64,000 bases of DNA, from contig NZ_FPAF01000006.1 of assembly GCF_900116295.1 (NCBI RefSeq), positions 124,001 to 188,000 on the forward strand, read 5' to 3'. Position numbers and translations under genes: made by a program. The notes under the pieces are model-generated. The model did not search any database. It worked only from the letters and a program-made list of their open reading frames with translations, and was not told the DNA's origin. Positions 44,708 to 52,335 of the stretch are shown here, piece by piece. The DNA is from Bacillus sp. 103mf (GTDB taxonomy: Bacteria > Bacillota > Bacilli > Bacillales > Bacillaceae_G). Position 1 is the first letter of the stretch. Each line of letters starts with the position of its first letter.

Positions 44708-45190
44708 ATGAACTTAGCTGTTCTATCGAGTATTGTTGCTCTTTGTATGGCTGTTGGAATGATGTTCCTTCGCTTAAAATCAGCAAAGAAACCTGTAACA
44801 CTGAAAAAAATTATACTCCCGCCATTTTTTATGAGTACGGGAGCATGCATGTACATCTTGCCAGAATTTCGCTTAACATCAACTGAAATTATAGAAGCAG
44901 TTATCGTTGGTTTATTTTTCTCTATTTTTCTTATTAAAACATCAAAATTTGAAATACGCGGAAAAGACATCTTTTTAATACCTTCTAAAGCGTTTATCTT
45001 TATTTTAGTCGGTTTACTTGCTGTCCGCATCGGTATGAAAGAATATTTAAGTCAATCAATTGATTTAGGACAATTAAGCGGTATGTTCTTCTTACTTGCC
45101 TTTGCGATGATCGTCTCTTGGAGAATTGGCATGTACCGTTCGTTTATGAAATTACAAAAAGAAATGAACTTTGTAAGCAAGAGTGTTTAA
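44708..45190 (+). CDS. CcdC-like membrane protein (DUF1453)
   Basis: 160 aa, four to five membrane segments. Family features are VGMMFLRLKSAKKPVTLKKI and KIILPPFFMSTGACMYILPEFR (about 32-55), typical of CcdC/DUF1453 proteins of Bacillus. CcdC is next to ccdA in B. subtilis but its function is unclear. ATG after AAAAGGAGGTCAAAC. Third gene of the HsmA operon; links haem stress to cytochrome-c or thiol-type membrane chemistry only by name. Confidence 0.83.
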   Translation: MNLAVLSSIVALCMAVGMMFLRLKSAKKPVTLKKIILPPFFMSTGACMYILPEFRLTSTEIIEAVIVGLFFSIFLIKTSKFEIRGKDIFLIPSKAFIFILVGLLAVRIGMKEYLSQSIDLGQLSGMFFLLAFAMIVSWRIGMYRSFMKLQKEMNFVSKSV

Positions 45191-45196
45191 TCATAT

Positions 45197-45229
45197 AAAA
45201 AAGCCCGATATTGTATCGGGCTTTTTTTA
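45197..45229 (+). terminator. hsmA operon terminator
   Basis: AAAAAAGCCCGATATTGTAT, then CGGGCTTTTTTT. Confidence 0.93.
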
Positions 45230-45347
45230 TTAAAAACCTTTCTTTTTTAGATGGGCGAGAGCAGCTGGCCTTGCATAGAAGCGATCAGGGCCTTTTTCTG
45301 CCACGTGCAAAGTTTAAAACAAAGGGAGAAAGCGAGTAGCAACGACT
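45230..45347 (+). repeat. Dispersed repeat family A, copy A9
   Basis: Plus orientation (GATGGGCGAGAGCAGCTGGC, AGAAGCGATCAGGGCC, CTGCCACGTGCAAAG). Ends 11 bp from the stop of the permease at 45358. Confidence 0.85.
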
Positions 45348-45357
45348 TATATCAGTC

Positions 45358-46335
45358 TCAAAAATTAGAAGTCTGTTTTTCTTCCACTAGATCATATGCT
45401 ACTTTCTGCACTTTTGAAGCACTTGATTTTTCAAGTGCATTTTGTAATCCTACTAACATCAAATTAGCAGCAACGACTGTTAAAGAGAAAAAGACAATTG
45501 GAACGAGAGCAATCCAAGGGTGAACAGAAAGCATATGAAACGTATCTCCAATTAACCCAGACCATTCAAATGATAACGTTCGCGGTGGTTCTTTTGCAGG
45601 ACTGTGATCAATAACTGTTCCGCCAAAGAACATCTTCAATACTCCTAAATGCGCCAAAACGAGAAGAACTTTATTGAATTGCTGAACTAATAAGATGACT
45701 AACGTAGAGCGAAGCTGCGGGAATATATGTTTACGTAAAATATGAAACTTTGATCCGCCTAATACAGAAGCAGCTTCCACAAACTCTGTTGTGAATAGTT
45801 TTTTTACTTCGTTCGCTACATAAAAAGACGTTGTAGGAAGTGCAAGAATGGTAAGAATAAACATTTCAAAAAGAGCACGTTGATAAAACGGCTGCTGAAA
45901 TCCATCTATCGGCATCGACATCACATTTACTAGCAAGAAGTACGCTATAATCGTCAGCGGCATAATCGTAAAACTATCAAAAAACGCTTCAATCTTACTG
46001 CTCCAGCTTTTCAGAAACGTACCGATTCCGACGCCAAACACAATTGCAAATCCGACCTGAAGCATGGCAATACAAGCCGATAAACCAATGGTAAACTTTG
46101 CACCTTGTATAATGACATGAAGTAAATCATATCCATGCATATCAGTACCTAGCAAAAAATGAGTAGATGGGGGAAATGGCGGCGCTTCAATCAGGTTCCC
46201 GTTCTCATAAAGGGCCGTCACTTGCCTAATTTGCCCATCATTGAAGATCGTATTCGCAATACTAGCAAGTAACAGTATGACTAAAAACAAAAAACTAAAC
46301 AGAAATTGCTTCTCCCGTACAAGATGTTTCATCAT
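45358..46335 (-). CDS. OppC-like ABC permease, orphan pair 2
   Basis: 325 aa, six membrane segments, paralogous along its whole length to the protein at 27392-28393: both have SIANTIFNDG-type (residues 25-34 here), PPFPPS-x-x-FLLGTD and the permease loop EFVEAASVLGGSKFHILRKH (about 186-205). Peptide-type permease. Abuts its OppB-like partner. No ATPase or binding protein nearby. Confidence 0.85.
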   Translation of the reverse strand: MMKHLVREKQFLFSFLFLVILLLASIANTIFNDGQIRQVTALYENGNLIEAPPFPPSTHFLLGTDMHGYDLLHVIIQGAKFTIGLSACIAMLQVGFAIVFGVGIGTFLKSWSSKIEAFFDSFTIMPLTIIAYFLLVNVMSMPIDGFQQPFYQRALFEMFILTILALPTTSFYVANEVKKLFTTEFVEAASVLGGSKFHILRKHIFPQLRSTLVILLVQQFNKVLLVLAHLGVLKMFFGGTVIDHSPAKEPPRTLSFEWSGLIGDTFHMLSVHPWIALVPIVFFSLTVVAANLMLVGLQNALEKSSASKVQKVAYDLVEEKQTSNF

Positions 46336-47202
46336 CTACACTCCCTCCCCTCTCATAACAGCAGGTACAAATAAATCGTACGCTTTGTAAATAATGAAAA
46401 ACGGAATGTATAACAATAAAAGTGTCACAACAAACACTTCTGGAAACGGATATTTCAAAACAAAATACACAATACCAGGAACATTAAACAAAGATTCAAT
46501 CATCAATAGATTAGAAAACATAAACCATACAATCGTCTTGGAGTAATGAAACATCGTAAACAACACATTGCGGAGCACATGATGACGAAATATGTGGTAG
46601 AAATTCAAACCTTTCGCATGAGCATACGCAATATAATCTTTTTGCAACTCTGCTTCTACTTGCAGCAGGAAAATACGAGTTAACATAATCGTGGGGGGAA
46701 TACTTAAACAAACAACAGGCATCAAAATGGACTTCTCCTGCCATGTAGTAGCGATATTGAATACCATAATATTCGTCTTTTGAAATAACCAAAGCACCAA
46801 AATTTGAAAACACATAATGATGAACAAGTCTGGTACTGATTCTAATATAACTAACACAAACTTCATTCTTTTCAATTTCTCATAGAAAAAGCGAATAATC
46901 AGATAGGTAAAACAAAAAGCACATACAACCGAAATGAAAAGTGCCAACATAAATAACCACAAAGACTGCCAATAAAACTCAAAAATTTGCGGAAATATCG
47001 GCCGTAACCCTTTCCCATACGTCAAATGTGAAAAATCTAATAGCTTTTTACATAAGTCCCCAAGAGCTTTGAAATAATTATTTATATCAATTTCCATTCC
47101 TTTAAACAAACTCGGTAGTGAACTTAAACAAAGAATACCAGCTACAGCTAAAATGAGTTGCATGATCGCTGTGGTTATTTTTTGGATTGTGATTGTTTTC
47201 AT
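46336..47202 (-). CDS. OppB-like ABC permease, orphan pair 2
   Basis: 288 aa, six membrane segments, paralogue of 28393-29295. Shared features: SLPSLFKGMEIDINNYF near residue 26 and the loop ELQKDYIAYAHAKGLNFYHI (about 182-201) followed by RHHVLRNVLF. ATG follows TAGGAGGATAGGGAAGT. First gene of the second orphan permease pair. Confidence 0.85.
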   Translation of the reverse strand: MKTITIQKITTAIMQLILAVAGILCLSSLPSLFKGMEIDINNYFKALGDLCKKLLDFSHLTYGKGLRPIFPQIFEFYWQSLWLFMLALFISVVCAFCFTYLIIRFFYEKLKRMKFVLVILESVPDLFIIMCFQILVLWLFQKTNIMVFNIATTWQEKSILMPVVCLSIPPTIMLTRIFLLQVEAELQKDYIAYAHAKGLNFYHIFRHHVLRNVLFTMFHYSKTIVWFMFSNLLMIESLFNVPGIVYFVLKYPFPEVFVVTLLLLYIPFFIIYKAYDLFVPAVMRGEGV

Positions 47203-47334
47203 ACTTCCCTATCCTCCTATATATCTCTTAACCTTCCAAAAATTACTATATAAATTCTATCAATATTTAACTGAATATTCAATAAAATTAAGATACACAA
47301 AATTAAATATACCGTAACTACTCAGTCACTCTAT

Positions 47335-47440
47335 GAAAAAACGATAGAAAAGCATTTTTTTAAGTGGTCGAGAGGGACTGGCTATGTATATTCCTGCCAC
47401 GCGCAAAGTTTTAAAACAAAGAAAGGCAGCGAGGTGTAGG
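47335..47440 (+). repeat. Dispersed repeat family A, copy A10 (internally deleted)
   Basis: AGTGGTCGAGAGGGACTGGC and TTCCTGCCACGCGCAAAGTT are retained; the AGAAGCGGTCAGGGCC block between them is missing. Confidence 0.75.
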
Positions 47441-47444
47441 TTCA

Positions 47445-47625
47445 TTTTTATCCCGCTATTCGTGGGCAGTAATACTCCCACCTCAAAATTTGGCGAAAGC
47501 ATTTTCCAGCTCCAGTGGCTAGAATGTTCGGTGGGAGATAAACTGCCCGTAAAAGCCCGATTGGGAGGGCTGATAATCAGTGGGGGATGAAGCCCCCCCA
47601 CTGATTAAAGTTTCACTTTATCTTC
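47445..47625 (-). repeat. Dispersed repeat family B, copy B4, with family C remnant
   Basis: Inverse copy (TATCCCGCTATTCGTGGGCA, CCACCTCAAAATTTGG, GATAAACTGCCCGTAAAAG, TTAAAGTTTCACTTTA). In the middle, 47496-47535 holds CCAGCTCCAGTGGCTAGAAT plus GTTCGG, the inverse of the end of family C. It sits at the same place in family B as the C units in B3. Confidence 0.8.
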
Positions 47626-47806
47626 ATGGCGGCAATTATAGGTAAGCGTATTTTCGCTGGAATTATACTCCTTACCAAACTTCTAAATGAAATGTATGGC
47701 TGAGTAGTTACAATATACCTTTATTTGTTTTAAGTGACTATAAGGTCCAATACCAGCGTAGCTACGATTAAGGGCAAAGTAATTTGTTTTGTAACAAAAT
47801 ACCGTA

Positions 47807-47902
47807 TCAAAAATAATTCGTAACATTATTAATTAAACCCCTTTTTGTTACTGAAAAAACACGTATCTCGGCTGTACCCCTAAATAACTGTTCTTTTTCC
47901 AT
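47807..47902 (-). pseudogene. Possible 31-codon truncated gene
   Basis: ATG after AAAAGGTGTGTGATTAGT; reads MEKEQLFRGTAEIRVFSVTK and ends at a TGA. Its leader is the left arm of the 44-bp inverted repeat. No family recognised; may be the start of a truncated gene. Confidence 0.3.
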
Positions 47903-47904
47903 AC

Positions 47905-48467
47905 TAATCACACACCTTTTGTAAAGTAATACTATCAGTATGTCCAAGATTTATAAAAAAGAAGTTCCTTTTTTCTGAAAAATGTATATAAACTCAAGAT
48001 AAATAATAAAAATTCAAAAAGGATCTTATATTTCCTTAATTCATTCCTTTCCATCTACATTAATCATTTATTATAACAGCTTTCACGTCTAAAATAAGAT
48101 GTTTCAACAAAGCAAAATATAAGTATCTTCATAATAATTTTCCAATATAATCAATGTGTTAATCAAAGGAACTCTGTATTATTTTTGCTTTTCGACTAAC
48201 TAATACAGCTTCAAACAATGGACACAATTGCTACATGCCAAGTGTAATTTATTATCTATTCAAGATTCTGTTTATTCAATCTTTCTAAAAACAAAAAAAT
48301 ATTAAATTCATAAATATACAAGTTATAATGAGGACGTCGAGAGATAATCTATTACCTCCGGAGAAAATATCAAACCTGGTTCTGGCGCAAAAATTCTAAA
48401 GACCTTGCAAGTAATCTTCTAAAATTGGACATACTGATACGATTACTTTACAAAAGGTGTGCGATCA
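47905..48467. repeat. 44-bp inverted repeat pair
   Basis: Arms at 47905-47950 and 48422-48467 share CACACCTTTTGTAAAGTAAT and ATCAGTATGTCCAA in opposite orientation with about five mismatches. Each arm reads outward as leader plus ribosome binding site (AAAAGGTGTG). Confidence 0.7.
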
Positions 48468-48588
48468 GAAGAAAAATTTATTTCACATAAAAATGAAAGC
48501 GCTATCAGCTGGAACGTATGTTAAATTGGTTATTCTAATAACTTAGATTCAACTGTAATTAAAAATAATAAATTATGGGGGTGCTTAT

Positions 48589-49287
48589 ATGAACATGAAT
48601 GTAGCATCTATTAAAGAAAAAAAGGTTGTTAAATACAAAAGTTGTTTTGATGTGATTGGACCGGTAATGATAGGTCCTTCAAGTTCACATACTGCGGGTG
48701 CTTTAGCTATTGGAGCAGTTGCCAATAAATTATTTCAAGGTCTTCCAAAAAAAGTCGTGGTAAAGTATTATGAATCATTTGCTGAAACCCATAAAGGACA
48801 CGGAACTGATTTTGCAATTATTGCTGGGATATTAGGATTTGCTACCGATGACAGCAAAGTGCCAGATGCTATTAAAATAGCAGAATCTAAAGGAATGGAC
48901 ATTACCTTTATTGAAAAAGCAGGTGATAGTCCTGCTGGTCATCCAAATACGGCAGATGTATATTTAGAGGATGAAAAACGAAGTATTAGAACGATGGGTA
49001 TTTCGGTCGGCGGCGGATTAATTGAAGTCAAACATGTTGAAATTGACGGATTTAGCTTAGATCTGCAGGGGCCATTGCCAGTTATTATTGCGATTTCCGA
49101 AAGAGCTGACTTTGAATTTGTCTTACGCAGGATCTTTAAACAATATGATGTAGAAATTAACAACTTTCATAGTTTAGAAGAAAACGGAAAATATTTATAC
49201 GCATTCGCTTTGGATTCGCTATTGCCTGGTGATGCTCATAAGGAACTTAGAAGTTTAAGCAGTATAGCTAATATCATTATTCTTTAG
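48589..49287 (+). CDS. sdaAB: L-serine dehydratase, beta subunit
   Basis: 232 aa. N-terminal SDH beta domain (SCFDVIGPVMIGPSSSHTAG, about 19-38, and KGHGTDFAII about 69) and a C-terminal ACT-like end. With the alpha subunit it forms the iron-sulfur enzyme that deaminates L-serine to pyruvate and ammonia. ATG after ATGGGGGTGCTTAT. First gene of sdaAB-sdaAA-permease; 22 bp before sdaAA. Confidence 0.93.
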   Translation: MNMNVASIKEKKVVKYKSCFDVIGPVMIGPSSSHTAGALAIGAVANKLFQGLPKKVVVKYYESFAETHKGHGTDFAIIAGILGFATDDSKVPDAIKIAESKGMDITFIEKAGDSPAGHPNTADVYLEDEKRSIRTMGISVGGGLIEVKHVEIDGFSLDLQGPLPVIIAISERADFEFVLRRIFKQYDVEINNFHSLEENGKYLYAFALDSLLPGDAHKELRSLSSIANIIIL

Positions 49288-49309
49288 TTACATTAAGGGG
49301 TGAAAAAAT

Positions 49310-50200
49310 ATGTATATGACTATAAAAGAGATTGTAGATGCAGCTAATAAAAGGCAAAAGCCAATTTATGAATTAGCAATCGAACAGGAAATCGAACAAA
49401 CTAAAACTTCTTATAAAGAAGTTTGGAGCAAAATGAAAAAAAATTTAGCGACTATGGAAAGTTCCGCAAATAAAGGTATCGAGGGCGACGGGGTATTTTC
49501 TCCGACCGGTTTAACCGGAGGCGATGCTGTTAAAATAAAAAAATATCGAGAAAAAGGAAAAACTCTTTCTGGAGATTTGATGGTGTTAGGGATTCAAAGT
49601 GCTATCGGTGTTAATGAAGTAAATGCTTCATTAGGGGCTATTTGTGCAACTCCAACAGCAGGTGCGAGTGGGACGATCCCGGGAGTCCTATTTAGTATTA
49701 AAGATACGTTGCAGTTAAGTCATGAAGACATGATCCATTTTCTATTCACTTCAGCGTTATTTGGAACGATAGTCGCAAATAACGCTTGTATTTCCGGAGC
49801 GTACGGAGGATGTCAAGCTGAAGTAGGCAGTGCCTCAGCAATGGCGGCTGCAGCGGCGGTAGAAGCTGCCGGAGGAACAGCGCAGCAATCTTCTGAAGCT
49901 TTCTCAACCGCATTACAAAATTTACTCGGTTTAGTTTGTGACCCGGTTGCTGGTTTGGTAGAAATTCCTTGTGTAAAGAGAAACGCCATTGGAACGGCAA
50001 ATGCTTTAGCAGCAGCGGACATCGCATTAGCCGGCGTAAACAATATCATCAATGCTGACGAAGTTATTGAAGCGATGTATAGAGTTGGAAGACAGATGCC
50101 TCGCGAATTAAGAGAGACAGGTTTAGGCGGAGTTGCGGCCACACCTACAGGGATTGCCATTAAAAGTAAAATTTTTGGAGAGAAACAATCAAAACATTAA
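49310..50200 (+). CDS. sdaAA: L-serine dehydratase, alpha subunit
   Basis: 296 aa. Family motifs are SPTGLTGGDAVKIKKY (about 64-79), ATPTAGASGTIPG, NNACISGAYGGCQAEVGSAS and CDPVAGLVEIPCVKRNAIG; the Cys residues in the last two bind the 4Fe-4S cluster. Catalytic partner of SdaAB. ATG after TTAAGGGGTGAAAAAAT. The cluster is oxygen-sensitive, so it probably acts under low oxygen. Confidence 0.95.
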   Translation: MYMTIKEIVDAANKRQKPIYELAIEQEIEQTKTSYKEVWSKMKKNLATMESSANKGIEGDGVFSPTGLTGGDAVKIKKYREKGKTLSGDLMVLGIQSAIGVNEVNASLGAICATPTAGASGTIPGVLFSIKDTLQLSHEDMIHFLFTSALFGTIVANNACISGAYGGCQAEVGSASAMAAAAAVEAAGGTAQQSSEAFSTALQNLLGLVCDPVAGLVEIPCVKRNAIGTANALAAADIALAGVNNIINADEVIEAMYRVGRQMPRELRETGLGGVAATPTGIAIKSKIFGEKQSKH

Positions 50201-50232
50201 ACAGTTATTGGAAATATTGTGAAATACTTAAC

Positions 50233-50352
50233 AATCCTATTCTCTATTGTTCTCCTAAGGATGCCTGTGTATTGAGAGCCATTATCACTAAAATATACTA
50301 CTATGCAATTAAAATGTTTTGTGAACGCTAACAAATCTATCAGGTTGATGAC
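50233..50352 (-). mobile_element. IS3-family-like transposase remnant
   Basis: On the minus strand VYFSDNGSQYTGILRR matches the conserved SDxGSQYTS core of IS3/IS150 integrase-type transposases (the second Asp of DDE). The surrounding frame is only 61 codons and no ends are seen. A short fossil between sdaAA and the permease. Confidence 0.6.
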
Positions 50353-50458
50353 TAGCGAATATGTGGCACACCTTGGAAGCAATTCATTTTCAAGAATAGT
50401 CTATATTCCTAAGCCTTAAAAAGAGACGTAAGAATAAGATACAAGGAGGAATTATTAT

Positions 50459-51778
50459 ATGAATGGAAATACTGCAAAAAAAATAGAATTTCAAGCTGAA
50501 AATACTGCAGCAAAAAATGAGAAATATCCAGACCCTAAAAAGTGGCATAAACAGGATACTACCTGGGCATTGAGCCTTTTTGGAACAGCAATTGGAGCCG
50601 GAGTACTCTTTTTACCTATTAATGCAGGTTCAGGTGGTTTATTATCATTACTGTTAATTACCATACTTGCATATCCTGTTATGTATTACTCACATAGGGC
50701 GCTTGCTAAAATGATATACGCTTCTAATTCTGCTGATGAGGGGATTACAGGTACAATAAGAGAGTATTTCGGAAATAAGGCAAGTAGCATTTTTAACATA
50801 GTATATTTCGTCTCAATTTATACGATCGTGCTGATGTATTCGGTTGCACTTACAAATACCGCAAGTAGTTTTATCGTGCATCAATTGCACATGCCGGAGC
50901 CTCCAAGGGCCATTTTATCGCTTGTATTAGTACTCGGTCTTATAGCTATACTAAATTTTGGTCAAGATATCACTGTAAAGATAATGAGCATGCTAGTATA
51001 TCCTTTCATAGCTTCGCTACTTTTTATCGCAATATCTTTGATTCCACAGTGGAATACGTCAATGCTTAGTTTTTCAAGTGTCTCTACCGCTTCAACAGGA
51101 ACAGGATATTTCGGAACGATATGGATGATACTACCAATCATAGTATTCTCGTTTAATCATTCTCCTATGATTTCGTCATTTGTTATGAAACAGAGAGCTA
51201 CCTATGGAATAGAAGCTACTGATGCCAAATGTGCTCAAATACAAAAAGTTTGTTATATCATGACATTCGCTGTTGTTATGTTCTTTGTTTGGAGCAGTAC
51301 CTTGAGTTTGACTCCAGATGATCTTATAATGGCAAAAAAAGAGAACTTGTCAATCCTATCATATCTTGCGAATGAGCTTAATTCGCCTATAATCACTATT
51401 GCAGCTCCAATCATTGCTTTTGTGGCCATAACAAAGTCCTTCCTTGGCCATTATATAGGAGCATATGAGGTAATGCGTGACATGATTATCAAGTCCAGTA
51501 AAACACGCGGAAAAGATATAGGAGAAAAAACGGTTAAGACAATGATCCTTACTTTTGTCGTATTAACATGCTGGTATGTTGCTTATGCAAATCCAAGTAT
51601 TCTTGGACTCATTGATGCCCTTAGCGGTCCGTTAGTTGCTGCTATCTTATGTCTATTACCAATGTATGCGATCCATAAAGTACCAGTACTAACTAAATAC
51701 AAAGGGAAAGCGAGCAATGTATTTGTCATTATTATAGGTATACTTACTGTCCTAGCAAGTATTAAGTCATTATTCTAA
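50459..51778 (+). CDS. Serine/threonine permease (HAAAP/SdaC family)
   Basis: 439 aa, 11 membrane segments. Start after ACAAGGAGGAATTATTAT. Motifs of the hydroxy/aromatic amino acid permease group: WALSLFGTAIGAGVLFLPIN (about 35-54) and IIVFSFNHSPMISSFV (about 221-236). This group imports L-serine or L-threonine by proton symport; SdaC pairs with serine dehydratase in enterobacteria. The linked sdaAB-sdaAA genes make serine the likely substrate. Confidence 0.9.
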   Translation: MNGNTAKKIEFQAENTAAKNEKYPDPKKWHKQDTTWALSLFGTAIGAGVLFLPINAGSGGLLSLLLITILAYPVMYYSHRALAKMIYASNSADEGITGTIREYFGNKASSIFNIVYFVSIYTIVLMYSVALTNTASSFIVHQLHMPEPPRAILSLVLVLGLIAILNFGQDITVKIMSMLVYPFIASLLFIAISLIPQWNTSMLSFSSVSTASTGTGYFGTIWMILPIIVFSFNHSPMISSFVMKQRATYGIEATDAKCAQIQKVCYIMTFAVVMFFVWSSTLSLTPDDLIMAKKENLSILSYLANELNSPIITIAAPIIAFVAITKSFLGHYIGAYEVMRDMIIKSSKTRGKDIGEKTVKTMILTFVVLTCWYVAYANPSILGLIDALSGPLVAAILCLLPMYAIHKVPVLTKYKGKASNVFVIIIGILTVLASIKSLF

Positions 51779-51837
51779 TTCACTATTGAAAGATTCCTAG
51801 TGGATAAGATATATAGATGCAAATTGAAAAACTAACA

Positions 51838-51990
51838 TAAAAACCCTTTTCTTTTTCGGTGGGCGAGAGCAACTGGCCATGCATAGAATCGCTCAGGGCC
51901 TAATTCTGCCACATGCGCAGCGAAAACCAAAAAGAGCAAACAAGTGCAGGTTCCTTTTTTTCATAGTAGCAATCTATATGTAAAAAAAAA
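51838..51990 (+). repeat. Dispersed repeat family A, copy A11
   Basis: Full-length plus copy (CGGTGGGCGAGAGCAACTGG, CATGCATAGAATCGCTCAGG, CTGCCACATGCGCAGCG, CATAGTAGCAATC). Confidence 0.85.
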
Positions 51991-51999
51991 CAAATTGGA

Positions 52000-52121
52000 T
52001 TTATATATATCTGTTTTTGGACAGACTCCTCACCTTGGGGAGTTTGTTCTTTTTTAATCATATGCATAACTTCTATTCCAGCAATCACTTTTTTAGCTGT
52101 TTGCAATGATTTTAATCCAAG
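52000..52121 (-). mobile_element. IS6/IS240-family transposase C-terminal remnant
   Basis: The minus strand reads LKSLQTAKKVIAGIEVMHMI and continues KKEQTPQGEESVQKQI. The AKxxIxGIEVMHMIKK pattern is the C-terminus of IS6-family (IS240-like) transposases. The rest of the gene is gone. Confidence 0.7.
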
Positions 52122-52277
52122 CATATTTGGGTGCTGCCCCACATCCATCAACTTAAGGATTTAGACTATTTTTGAAGTTAAAAGCACGTTACTATTCTCT
52201 TATGTTAATGAGAAAGGGTGAGGTGCTTTTTATGAATATGAACCAAAAACAAGAATTATCTTTATTGGGCCTATAAA

Positions 52278-52308
52278 CAAAGAGCTTGGATTATTTCCAA
52301 GCTCTTAA
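52278..52308 (-). terminator. Terminator of the ceramidase-like gene
   Basis: AAGAGCTTGGA TTATT TCCAAGCTCTT with a T-rich minus-strand tail. Confidence 0.87.
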
Positions 52309-52335
52309 TCTATAAACTGCTTCATTATAAAAGTT

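Larger units (their letters stand above)
47307..47719. repeat. 20-bp inverted repeat bracketing a repeat cluster
   Basis: ACCGTAACTACTCAGTCA at 47311 and TGGCTGAGTAGTTACAATAT at 47697 are near-perfect inverse copies. They enclose copies A10 and B4. Could be ends of a small mobile element, or remnants of an insertion sequence. Confidence 0.5.
47626..48588. other. Gene-poor stretch before the serine cassette
   Basis: AT-rich, about 960 bp. It holds the right arm of the 20-bp inverted repeat, a possible 31-codon frame (47807-47902) and a 44-bp inverted repeat (47905/48422). The last 120 bp should contain the sdaAB promoter. No known RNA element is convincing. Confidence 0.5.

Noticed and set aside
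48331-48420. Possible glycine riboswitch upstream of sdaAB
   Set aside because: Only fragments (CCGGAGAA, GGCGCAAAAA) resemble the class. The ordered GGAGAG / CCGAAGG / CUCUCAGGCAAAAGG cores are missing.
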